Part shown: one piece after another, positions 1-5,103 of the stretch
Numbering within the stretch: the first letter of the stretch is position 1
How the letters are laid out: each line of letters begins with the position of its first letter
Position numbers and translations under genes: made by a program
Notes under the pieces: generated by a model
The model's input: only the letters and a program-made list of their open reading frames with translations
Database searches by the model: none
Told to the model about the DNA's origin: nothing
From: Promethearchaeota archaeon
GTDB taxonomy: Archaea > Asgardarchaeota > Lokiarchaeia > Sigynarchaeales > SOKP01
Assembly (NCBI GenBank): GCA_019894875.1
Contig: JAGXNR010000171.1
Location: forward strand, 1 to 5,428
Reading direction: 5' to 3'
Length of the DNA: 5,428 bases

Positions 1-2
1 TT

Positions 3-26
3 GTTAAAACCTTAACATCGCGTTAA
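3..26. repeat. three alternating GTTAA/TTAAC half-sites
   Basis: GTTAA (3-7), TTAAC (12-16) and GTTAA (22-26) alternate in orientation with gaps of 4 and 5 bases, giving two overlapping inverted repeats. The block lies about 75 bases before the likely promoter of the gene at 175. It could be a protein-binding site or the tail of a terminator for a gene left of the window. The arms are short and mostly A+T, so chance is quite possible. No open frame of useful length enters from the left edge on either strand: all three plus frames reach stops within the first 26 bases. Confidence 0.2.
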
Positions 27-100
27 TTTACTTGAATAAGCTGGAAATTCTCTTAAAACGGAACTTATAAAGAGACAATATACAATAATTTGTTCGATTT

Positions 101-112
101 TTTATATATAAT
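101..112 (+). promoter_or_regulatory. TATA-box candidate for the beta-grasp gene
   Basis: The run TTTATATATA (101-110) is the best TATA-like element before the GTG at 175. Initiation about 25 bases downstream would leave a leader of roughly 40 bases. A second A+T block, TTATTTATTTAA near 134-145, would instead give a nearly leaderless transcript. No Shine-Dalgarno sequence precedes the GTG. Bases 1-100 hold no gene that I can see. Confidence 0.4.
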
Positions 113-174
113 TACCAACAAAATTTAATATTCTTATTTATTTAACTTTCTTAATAGCTCGTAAAAGAATAACA

Positions 175-480
175 GTGATCAATAAGTTGATATCTTTAAA
201 ATTTAGATTTGAGCCTCCTTTTAACGAAATCACAAAGGATACAAATCAAATCCTTAAATTTGAGAAAGAATTAACTGTTCAAGAGTTATTGGAATTGCTT
301 AAGGAGCGATTTGGTGAAAAATTCTATGAATTACTCTGGGATAAAAATAAAAAAGGTGAATTTAGTTCATTCCTTTCAATTATTATAAACGGTAGAAGTT
401 TTAGGGACAAGCATTTTCTTGAAAAGGCTTTAAAAGATGGCGATGATATAGCATTTTTATACCTTTATTTTGGTGGATAA
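175..480 (+). CDS. MoaD/ThiS/SAMP-like beta-grasp (ubiquitin-fold) protein
   Basis: This is a 101-residue protein of the MoaD/ThiS/ubiquitin superfamily. It starts at GTG, the only usual start codon between the upstream stop at 109-111 and the first beta strand (ISLKFRF, residues 6-12). Helical residues around 34-48 (LTVQELLELLKER) match the conserved helix, then come the strand and turn SIIINGR (68-74) and the family-like ending LKDGDDIAFLYLYFGG. The last two residues are Gly-Gly, fully exposed, as needed for adenylation by an E1/MoeB-like enzyme. Members act in the cytoplasm as sulfur carriers (molybdopterin or tungstopterin, thiamine, tRNA thiolation) or as protein modifiers (archaeal SAMPs). 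Which role applies here cannot be read from the sequence, and no E1-like, MoaE-like or thiazole gene lies in the window. It is a little longer than typical MoaD (about 80-90), mainly from residues 12-30 and 56-66. It is a single-gene unit, convergent with the next gene across only 14 bases. Confidence 0.85.
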   Translation: MINKLISLKFRFEPPFNEITKDTNQILKFEKELTVQELLELLKERFGEKFYELLWDKNKKGEFSSFLSIIINGRSFRDKHFLEKALKDGDDIAFLYLYFGG

Positions 481-494
481 CTTTTATTAAGAGT

Positions 495-1526
495 TTACAA
501 TAGAAGAATTAACCACATTCCAAAACCAGTTAATATCGGATTTAAGATATTATCTGAAATGTGATTAGCAAAGTAATCGACTAATAAGAAAAGTGTTACT
601 GATAAAAATGACATAATAATTATCTTTACGAAGCTTATAGGCATCCAAAAATGATATAAATTCAATATAGTGAAGGTTATTAAAAATGTCGCCAAACCAC
701 CTGCTATAAATCCTTCGATCGTTTTATTAGAATTTTTTTTGAGCTTATATTTCCCATATTTTTTACCTACTAAACATGCCACAGCGTCAGCTAAAGTTGT
801 TATTAGCGCTACTGAAGCTAAGATTGGGAATGGTGCAAAGATAAAAGGGATAAGAGACAAAACTAAAGGTGTGGAAGCTACAAAAGTATTAAGTTCCTCT
901 GGTCTCATTGACAGAAACCATCGCCTAGCCCAATTTGGAAGCATATAAAATTTATTTAATCTTGCAAGATCAGCGACTTGGAACATAATAACAAATCCAA
1001 ATCCTACAGTTATAATTAACCAATGAGAAAAGCTATAATTATCCAAATTATATTGATTCAAAATTCCCAAATTGTCGAGAATGGTTCCTAATGACCAAAA
1101 AAAAAAGATTACAAAAGTTGTAAATAAATGCAAAAACTTCCTCCCAAATTCGCTTTTAAAATCATCGACCCATTTATCATTCACTTTAAGGCAATACTTT
1201 TCATAATCCCTTGCATCCATGATTTCAGGATTCTTTTTAGATATAAATGCGTTGTAAAGTAGAGTTGCAGTCCAAATTCCCATCTCGATTAGAAAAATCG
1301 TAGAAGTCAGAAACCATAATATATTTAATGATTCTATAGCCATGAGTGGTGAATTAAATTGGATCATAAAAGGAAACAGGATTCCTGCGATTAAAAATAA
1401 AAAAGCTATAAGCATCTCGTTTATGAACAAATGGTTTTGGATCTTTTCTCTTTTGTTTTTTATAACATAAACTAGAGTTAACATGGAGTAACCGATGAAA
1501 ATTAATGAAGTAGGTAAATAATTCAT
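495..1526 (-). CDS. dolichol kinase / CTP-transferase-like membrane protein (second gene of tandem pair)
   Basis: This integral membrane protein has about ten hydrophobic segments and belongs to the superfamily of dolichol kinase (Sec59), yeast CTP-dependent diacylglycerol kinase, phytol kinase and CDP-diacylglycerol synthase. Those enzymes use CTP or another nucleotide to activate lipid alcohols or phosphatidate. With ATG at 1526 the protein has 343 residues. Motifs seen are GRKFLH (128-133), the cytoplasmic RPEEL stretch (208-212) and the signature LADAVACLVGKKYGK (245-259, with Asp247). These are followed by NKTIEG (267-272) and, near the C-terminus, VDYFANHISDNILNP (316-330). A longer form from TTG at 1586 (363 residues) would overlap the upstream stop by 10 bases. 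I prefer the ATG because MNYLPTSLIFIG lines up with the N-terminal membrane helix of the neighbouring paralogue, and the TTG extension is polar. The substrate is unknown: dolichol or polyprenol, archaeol-type lipid and CTP are all possible. It is cotranscribed with the gene at 1577-2683. Confidence 0.85.
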   Translation of the reverse strand: MNYLPTSLIFIGYSMLTLVYVIKNKREKIQNHLFINEMLIAFLFLIAGILFPFMIQFNSPLMAIESLNILWFLTSTIFLIEMGIWTATLLYNAFISKKNPEIMDARDYEKYCLKVNDKWVDDFKSEFGRKFLHLFTTFVIFFFWSLGTILDNLGILNQYNLDNYSFSHWLIITVGFGFVIMFQVADLARLNKFYMLPNWARRWFLSMRPEELNTFVASTPLVLSLIPFIFAPFPILASVALITTLADAVACLVGKKYGKYKLKKNSNKTIEGFIAGGLATFLITFTILNLYHFWMPISFVKIIIMSFLSVTLFLLVDYFANHISDNILNPILTGFGMWLILLL

Positions 1527-1576
1527 TTTTATTGGTATTATTCGAACAATTTTTAAAATTATTTTATCATTACAAT

Positions 1577-2683
1577 TTAGAACCAATTTAAGATAATCGT
1601 ATAGTAATCTAAATTCCCAAAAAACCTTATCAACAGGAAAATTATACTACACCCAATCGGAATTAAGAGATTGTCAGAAATATTTAACGGTTCGTTAGTA
1701 AAAATATCAAATACTAAAAAGGCGAGAGTAAAGATAAGTGCCCAGTAAAATCCAAGGAACAGTAAGCATATTATAAAACACACTACTAATCCAGCAATTG
1801 TGCCTTGCCATGATTTATCATTATTCCATTTAATTTTATTCTTTCCGTATCTTATTCCTAATTGACTAGTCGCTAAATCTGCTAAAGAACTTAATCCTAA
1901 AATAGTTAAAAACACCATAGGAGGTGTTAATAAAGCTGCAACCATTTGTCCAATAGCAAAATAAAGATAAGTACCATAACTTCTTTTTTCTTCATCACAA
2001 AGTAAGATCTTGCAGAGAAAATTAAATGGAAAACCAAAAATCTTAGCTTTTCTAGTAAATTCATTTGCTAAAATTACGAGGCTGAATCCGTAGAAGAAGA
2101 AAAATAAAAGATAATAGAACCAACCCAAGGAGAATAATACCGTAGTTATACTATTGGGTACAGTTATTATTGTTAAGAACATATCGAGCATATTATTCTC
2201 ATCTGGAATCATTCCAATAATAGATCCCGAAAGATCCTGAACAAATATTATACCTAAATACCAAATGAAAAGTAATCCTACAAAAATTAATACATGAGGG
2301 ATTTTTCTATAAGTATCTGCTCTTAATTTGCTTCTTTTTTTTGTTTTTTCTTCGAAGGAGTTCCAGAACCTTGAGAAGTCTTTCTTATTAAAAACAAGTT
2401 TGAAAATCGATAATAGGATTGTTGATATTAAAATGACTGCTCCAATTATGAGCAGTGGGAGCCCAAACGCAAGAGAAAAAATAGGAATAGTGTTTATATA
2501 AAGCGATACTTCTTGAAACATTAATAAAACTACAATTATAACTACTGTAAATGTTAAATACAAACCGCTAAATCCTAAAAGATTGTTAAGCCAGTCTTTT
2601 TTATATGAGAAATGCATATAACAGAATAACACAATGAAATAAGAAAATATCATCAATAGGAACCAATATAAAAACTCTGTCAT
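1577..2683 (-). CDS. dolichol kinase / CTP-transferase-like membrane protein (first gene of tandem pair)
   Basis: This 368-residue polytopic membrane protein starts at ATG and is the paralogue of the gene downstream. Shared landmarks are YRKIPH (125-130), followed by a membrane helix, and a cytoplasmic EEKRSYGTYLYFAIGQ stretch (231-246). Next come SLADLATSQLGIRYGKNK (266-283, with Asp269), DKSWQG (289-294), and FDIFTNEPLNISDNLLIP (325-342). The family usually has Lys-Ser-x-Glu-Gly where this protein has Lys-Ser-Trp-Gln-Gly, so one acidic residue is Gln. A basic loop (residues 99-127, rich in Lys and Arg) precedes the RKxxH motif and should face the cytoplasm. It leads a two-gene operon: the next gene begins 50 bases after this stop, or overlaps it if a TTG start is used. 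The likely role is CTP-dependent phosphorylation or cytidylylation of an isoprenoid or phospholipid intermediate in the membrane. Whether both proteins are active enzymes or form a heteromer is unknown. Confidence 0.85.
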   Translation of the reverse strand: MTEFLYWFLLMIFSYFIVLFCYMHFSYKKDWLNNLLGFSGLYLTFTVVIIVVLLMFQEVSLYINTIPIFSLAFGLPLLIIGAVILISTILLSIFKLVFNKKDFSRFWNSFEEKTKKRSKLRADTYRKIPHVLIFVGLLFIWYLGIIFVQDLSGSIIGMIPDENNMLDMFLTIITVPNSITTVLFSLGWFYYLLFFFFYGFSLVILANEFTRKAKIFGFPFNFLCKILLCDEEKRSYGTYLYFAIGQMVAALLTPPMVFLTILGLSSLADLATSQLGIRYGKNKIKWNNDKSWQGTIAGLVVCFIICLLFLGFYWALIFTLAFLVFDIFTNEPLNISDNLLIPIGCSIIFLLIRFFGNLDYYTIILNWF

Positions 2684-2710
2684 GCGTATTTCAAATTTAT
2701 TAAAATAATT

Positions 2711-2720
2711 CCTTATATTA
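2711..2720 (-). promoter_or_regulatory. TATA-box candidate for the lipid-kinase operon
   Basis: Read on the minus strand this is TAATATAAGG, centred about 33 bases before the ATG at 2683. It would start a transcript with a leader of under 10 bases. No Shine-Dalgarno sequence is present, which fits a near-leaderless message. It lies in an 84-base region shared with the divergent maf promoter. Confidence 0.45.
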
Positions 2721-2738
2721 ATGAAAGTGGTTTCATTC

Positions 2739-2748
2739 TTTAAATAAA
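2739..2748 (+). promoter_or_regulatory. TATA-box candidate for maf
   Basis: TTTAAATAAA closely resembles the archaeal TATA consensus and is centred about 24 bases before the maf ATG at 2768. That spacing puts transcription initiation at or next to the start codon, so maf is probably leaderless. The divergent operon promoter lies less than 20 bases away on the other strand, so the two may compete or be co-regulated. Confidence 0.5.
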
Positions 2749-2767
2749 CTATTTTCCAATTGCAATT

Positions 2768-3370
2768 ATGAAGAAAATCATATTAGCATCAAGATCTATT
2801 GATAGATCAGAACTATTTAATAGATTAAATATATCTTTTGAAGCTCTCAGAACACAGATTAACGAGAGTGAATTTAAAAAGCGAATTTCTGCCCCAATTG
2901 AGTTAGTGAAAGAATTAGCTAAGGTAAAAGTGTTAAAAGCAAAAGAAATGTTAGTAAATGAAGAGAAGGGAACGGTAGTTATAGCTGCTGATACAATTGT
3001 TGAATTAAATGGTAAAATCATTGGTAAAGCCCAAAATGAAGCCGAAGCGTTTCAAATGCTAAAATGTTTAGTTAATCGTTCTCACAACCTTATCACTGGG
3101 ATAGCAATAACAGAAATAGGTGATAGCAAAATTATAATTGATTACGATATTACTATTGTTACCCTTCTGGATTTATCCGACGAAGATATTCGGAACTATA
3201 TTAGAATTGGAGAGTGGAAAGGTAGAGCGGGTGCTTATTCCAGTAGAGATAGAGCTAGTTTATTTATTAAAGAAATTCAAGGTTCTCCTTCAAATGTAAT
3301 AGGTTTACCAATGCAGAAGATATTTGAAATATTAAAAAAAGAATTTAACTTGAATTTATTTGAATGTTAA
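2768..3370 (+). CDS. maf: Maf/HAM1-fold nucleoside triphosphate pyrophosphatase
   Basis: This 200-residue cytoplasmic protein has the usual Maf length. Maf enzymes hydrolyse certain NTPs, such as dTTP, UTP or modified nucleotides, to the monophosphate and pyrophosphate, keeping them out of nucleic acids. Landmarks are LASRSIDRSEL (6-16), NESEF (32-36), AADTIV (73-78, with Asp75 the expected catalytic base), GKIIGK (82-87) and the RSHNLITG segment (104-111). The C-terminal block has GEW (148-150), RAGAY (153-157) and SNVIGLP (175-181). Two normally conserved spots differ. The usual Ser-Pro-Arg-Arg is Ser-Ile-Asp-Arg (10-13), and the usual Ile-Gln after the AGxY motif is Ser-Arg (159-160). Asp75, Lys87, Thr110 and Gly111 remain, so it is probably active, perhaps with altered substrate choice. 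The ATG sits directly ahead of the first beta strand (KKIILASRS). It is a stand-alone gene, divergent from the lipid-kinase operon. Confidence 0.92.
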   Translation: MKKIILASRSIDRSELFNRLNISFEALRTQINESEFKKRISAPIELVKELAKVKVLKAKEMLVNEEKGTVVIAADTIVELNGKIIGKAQNEAEAFQMLKCLVNRSHNLITGIAITEIGDSKIIIDYDITIVTLLDLSDEDIRNYIRIGEWKGRAGAYSSRDRASLFIKEIQGSPSNVIGLPMQKIFEILKKEFNLNLFEC

Positions 3371-3414
3371 AATGATTTGGATAATAAAAGTTACTGCAAA
3401 AACAGCCTAGAATT

Positions 3415-3585
3415 TTATTCTTCAGATACTTCTTTCCAAACTTTTAAATTTTGATAAAAATTTAACATTTTTTCGAGCTTACTCACCATATTATCATAGT
3501 AATCGTGATCAGCGTATTGTTTTTTCGCCAGAGTTCGAGCTAATGCTAAATTGTCTTTATATCTTATTATTTTATCCTCAATCAC
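3415..3585 (-). CDS. probable small charged helical protein, 56 residues, unrecognised
   Basis: The minus frame is open for 64 codons here, and from GTG at 3585 it encodes 56 residues with protein-like composition. The start is MIEDKIIRYKDNLALARTLA, followed by a Lys/Tyr/Asp-rich centre (KKQYADHDYYDN, 21-32) and an amphipathic helix (SKLEKMLNFYQNLKVW, 35-50) ending VSEE. It is rich in charge, has no Cys, Gly or Pro and no membrane segment, and is likely all-helical and cytoplasmic. GTG is the only usual start before the upstream stop; the eight codons before it contain none. A TATA-like block at 3609-3619 is about 29 bases upstream, which fits a leaderless message. The GTG also overlaps the TGA of a possible 34-codon ORF (ATG at 3686). 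I recognise no family. It could instead be a remnant of a longer gene, but the uninterrupted frame in such A+T-rich DNA argues for a real gene. Confidence 0.5.
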   Translation of the reverse strand: MIEDKIIRYKDNLALARTLAKKQYADHDYYDNMVSKLEKMLNFYQNLKVWKEVSEE

Positions 3586-3608
3586 ATAGTTTTTTGAAAT
3601 TCTTTGTA

Positions 3609-3619
3609 ATTAAAAATAA
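3609..3619 (-). promoter_or_regulatory. TATA-box candidate for the 56-residue gene
   Basis: Read on the minus strand this is TTTATTTTTAA, centred about 29 bases before the GTG at 3585. That is the spacing expected for an archaeal leaderless transcript. The surrounding intergenic DNA is A+T-rich, so the match alone is weak; the distance to the start codon is the main support. Confidence 0.35.
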
Positions 3620-3635
3620 AGAAATATCCGGGTAA

Positions 3636-3642
3636 CACCTCC
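3636..3642 (-). other. orphan Shine-Dalgarno-like GGAGGTG
   Basis: On the minus strand GGAGGTG matches a strong Shine-Dalgarno sequence, in a window where no gene start has one. No ATG, GTG or TTG follows at the usual 5-10 base spacing. The motif lies inside a possible 34-codon ORF running from ATG at 3686 to a TGA that overlaps the GTG at 3585. The plus strand reads CACCTCC, like the 3' end of 16S rRNA. It is small and G+C-rich against its surroundings, and its function is unknown. Confidence 0.25.
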
Positions 3643-3643
3643 G

Positions 3644-3656
3644 AAATTCTGAATTT
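3644..3656. promoter_or_regulatory. palindrome AAATTC-T-GAATTT, candidate operator (left copy)
   Basis: This is a perfect 13-base odd palindrome with six-base arms around a central T. It lies about 24 bases upstream of the TATA-like block of the 56-residue minus-strand gene, in the divergent region that also serves the membrane-protein gene at 3810. A second palindrome with the same TTC-T-GAA core lies 77 bases away, centre to centre (3721-3733). Two related dyads beside two divergent promoters suggest binding sites for one dimeric regulator. No regulator gene is visible in the window. Confidence 0.4.
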
Positions 3657-3693
3657 AATAGAAAATAGAATTAATATTAAAACCATTTATGAA

Positions 3694-3725
3694 AAATATC
3701 ATTAAAAATGACATAACTGATATTT
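3694..3725. repeat. 8-base inverted repeat upstream of the 3810 gene
   Basis: AAATATCA (3694-3701) and TGATATTT (3718-3725) are exact reverse complements separated by 16 bases. A smaller nested repeat, TCATT (3699-3703) with AATGA (3707-3711), overlaps the left arm. The right arm overlaps the palindrome at 3721-3733, so only one of these structures or binding arrangements could be occupied at a time. It lies just upstream of the promoter, so it would act as DNA rather than as leader RNA. Confidence 0.3.
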
Positions 3726-3733
3726 CTGAAATA
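3721..3733. promoter_or_regulatory. palindrome TATTTC-T-GAAATA, candidate operator (right copy)
   Basis: This is a perfect 13-base odd palindrome with six-base arms around a central T. It ends 11 bases before the TATA-like element of the membrane-protein gene. That is where archaeal activators bind, or where a repressor could block TBP/TFB. It shares the TTC-T-GAA core with the palindrome at 3644-3656. The rest of the non-coding stretch from 3586 to 3809 contains only A+T-rich sequence, including the 10-base palindrome TTAATATTAA at 3671-3680. Confidence 0.42.
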
Positions 3734-3744
3734 AAAATTTTAAA

Positions 3745-3755
3745 TGCTTTTATAG
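3745..3755 (+). promoter_or_regulatory. TATA-box candidate for the small membrane-protein gene
   Basis: GCTTTTATAGG contains a TATA-like core. Initiation about 25 bases downstream (near 3775-3780) would leave a leader of about 30 bases before the ATG at 3810. No Shine-Dalgarno sequence precedes that ATG. The palindrome at 3721-3733 lies immediately upstream. Confidence 0.4.
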
Positions 3756-3809
3756 GTTAGTTTCTTAATACAATTAACACATCTAAATTACATAATAAAT
3801 TGATTAAAT

Positions 3810-4145
3810 ATGGCTAAACATTACAAAAACCAACAAATAATGAAATTCTTGACGATTATTGGGGCTCTCGTAGGATTAGTAACATTAATCCTTGGAATAG
3901 CGGGAATCCCGAATTATGGATTTGTTGATCCTCTTTTGGGATTAAACGCAATTCTTAATTTTATTGTCGCATTAGTCATTGTTGTTTTAACGTTTTTAGT
4001 TGCTTTGAAACCTAATAGGCCACTTCCCTTTCACTGGCTAGTTCTATTTATCTTGGGAATCTTGCTCGTTGTTTTTGGAGCGGGAATTTGGGCTGGCGTG
4101 TTAGTAATCATCGCCGCATTAATAGGTTTGATAGAGGATTTATAA
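3810..4145 (+). CDS. small multi-pass membrane protein of unknown function, 111 residues
   Basis: I do not recognise a named family. The protein starts with a short basic N-terminus (AKHYKNQQ) that should stay in the cytoplasm. Hydrophobic segments follow at about 12-32 and 42-66, then a basic loop (KPNRPLP, 67-73). The C-terminal stretch, about 74-108, is glycine-rich and long enough for one long or two short helices. The loop between the first two helices (GIPNYGFVDPL) probably faces outside. The chain ends GLIEDL just after the last helix, so there is no soluble domain. There are no conserved charged residues inside the membrane, so a transporter or enzyme role is not suggested. ATG at 3810 is the first start in frame, with M11 a possible but less likely alternative. 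It is a single-gene unit with its own promoter, an upstream palindrome and a clear terminator, so it may be individually regulated. Confidence 0.72.
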   Translation: MAKHYKNQQIMKFLTIIGALVGLVTLILGIAGIPNYGFVDPLLGLNAILNFIVALVIVVLTFLVALKPNRPLPFHWLVLFILGILLVVFGAGIWAGVLVIIAALIGLIEDL

Positions 4146-4148
4146 AAA

Positions 4149-4175
4149 TTCTTGGTATCAAGAACTATTTTTTTT
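4149..4175. terminator. bidirectional hairpin and T-tract terminator
   Basis: TTCTTG (4149-4154) pairs with CAAGAA (4159-4164) around the loop GTAT. On the plus strand, eight T residues follow at 4168-4175, just after the stop of the gene at 3810. On the minus strand the same hairpin is followed by TTTTTA, so it could also end the convergent ATP-grasp transcript. The stem is only six pairs, but the T-tract alone would suffice for archaeal termination. Confidence 0.6.
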
Positions 4176-4193
4176 CTTTTTATTATTTTCAAA

Positions 4194-5063
4194 CTATAAA
4201 CTTGCATTTTTTAGGAAATAGGAAACGATTTCTTCTGCTAAATTAGTATCACATACTTTTTGAAGCGCAGAAAATCCGGGAATTGAGTTTACTTCTAAAA
4301 CTAACAGACCTTTTTCACTTTCTACAATATCAACTCCTGCAATTTCGGTTTTTGTTACTTTAGCTGCTTTAATTGCTAACCTTTTTAGATCTTCTGTGAG
4401 CTCTATTCTTTCCATTGTTGCTCCTGAATGTATATTCGTTTTCCAATTATTGCTTACGCGGTACATCCCTGCTATCGCTTTATCGCCTAAAACTAAAACT
4501 CTAATATCTCGATTGTTATGCTTGATAAACTCCTGTAAATAAAATACTTCATTTAATTGTGCTAATGAATAAATAACATTTTCTGCAAAACCTAGATCAG
4601 ATATCCTTACAATACCAATGCCTCTTGATCCATAAAGGGGTTTAAGTACTACATCCTTTCCTAAGTCCTTAAAGGCTGACAATGCATCGTTAGAATTTTC
4701 ACATACTATTGTTCTTGGAGTAGGAATGTTATGCCGCTCTAAGTAAAGTGACGTTAAAAATTTATCACTAGCTATTTCTAATGATTCTCGAGAATTTATT
4801 AACTTAAGACCATATTCCTCCATTGCGTTTAGTATATCAAGCCTAAAAAAGATTTTTTGAGTAGCAGCCGCTCCAAAACCCCTTACAAGTGCGCCATAAG
4901 GATCAAGTTTATCAAATCGCTCTTGAAATTGCTTATTATCTATTTTAACTTTTATTTTTGATGGAATAAAATATTTTACTTCATATCCTCGTTTTTTAAA
5001 TTCCTTAGATAACACCTGAACTTCAGGATCGATAGGGTTAGGAGTTATTATCATAGATGGCAT
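4194..5063 (-). CDS. RimK/MptN-type ATP-grasp ligase (probable L-glutamate ligase)
   Basis: This 289-residue cytoplasmic enzyme, counted from ATG at 5063, belongs to the ATP-grasp family. It should activate a carboxylate as acyl phosphate and join it to an amine. Landmarks are ALVRGFG (58-64), FFRLDILNAMEEYGLKLIN (72-90) and Asp100-Lys101. The glycine-rich ATP loop is KPLYGSRGIGI (141-151). Further on are QEFI (177-180), DIRVLVLGDKAIAGMYR (186-202), NWKTNIHSGA (206-215), AGVDI (242-246, Asp245) and LEVNSIPGF (256-264, with Glu257 and Asn259 as metal ligands). All expected ATP and Mg residues are present, so it looks active. The VRGFG and FRLDIL stretches and the NSIPGF ending suggest tetrahydromethanopterin:glutamate ligase (MptN) more than RimK proper. 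CofF (F420 glutamate ligase) and LysX/ArgX are alternatives. A GTG at 5072 directly follows an in-frame stop and would add three residues; the ATG is preferred. It is a single-gene unit, convergent with the membrane-protein gene. Confidence 0.88.
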   Translation of the reverse strand: MPSMIITPNPIDPEVQVLSKEFKKRGYEVKYFIPSKIKVKIDNKQFQERFDKLDPYGALVRGFGAAATQKIFFRLDILNAMEEYGLKLINSRESLEIASDKFLTSLYLERHNIPTPRTIVCENSNDALSAFKDLGKDVVLKPLYGSRGIGIVRISDLGFAENVIYSLAQLNEVFYLQEFIKHNNRDIRVLVLGDKAIAGMYRVSNNWKTNIHSGATMERIELTEDLKRLAIKAAKVTKTEIAGVDIVESEKGLLVLEVNSIPGFSALQKVCDTNLAEEIVSYFLKNASL

Positions 5064-5103
5064 ATTATTCACTCATAAGAAAATTACATAATTCGACTGA
5101 CAC

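Noticed and set aside
670..948. Plus-strand open frame of 92 codons
   Set aside because: It lies wholly antisense to the conserved signature region of the lipid-kinase gene at 495-1526, and its translation shows no domain; it is a shadow frame.
1527..1586. TTG-started N-terminal extension of the second lipid-kinase gene, overlapping the first by 10 bases
   Set aside because: The extra 20 residues do not match the paralogue, whose first membrane helix aligns with the ATG at 1526. The overlap alone is not enough to prefer TTG, although coupled translation cannot be excluded.
2749..3021. Minus-strand open frame of 90 codons
   Set aside because: It is antisense to maf, whose motifs are clear, and it would also cover the maf promoter; it is a shadow frame.
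3371..3414. Terminator for maf
   Set aside because: No convincing hairpin or long T-tract was found just after the stop at 3370, so none is called.
3636..3642. CACCTCC read on the plus strand as a 16S rRNA 3' end
   Set aside because: Only seven bases match and nothing upstream resembles the conserved 16S terminus; it is a chance resemblance.
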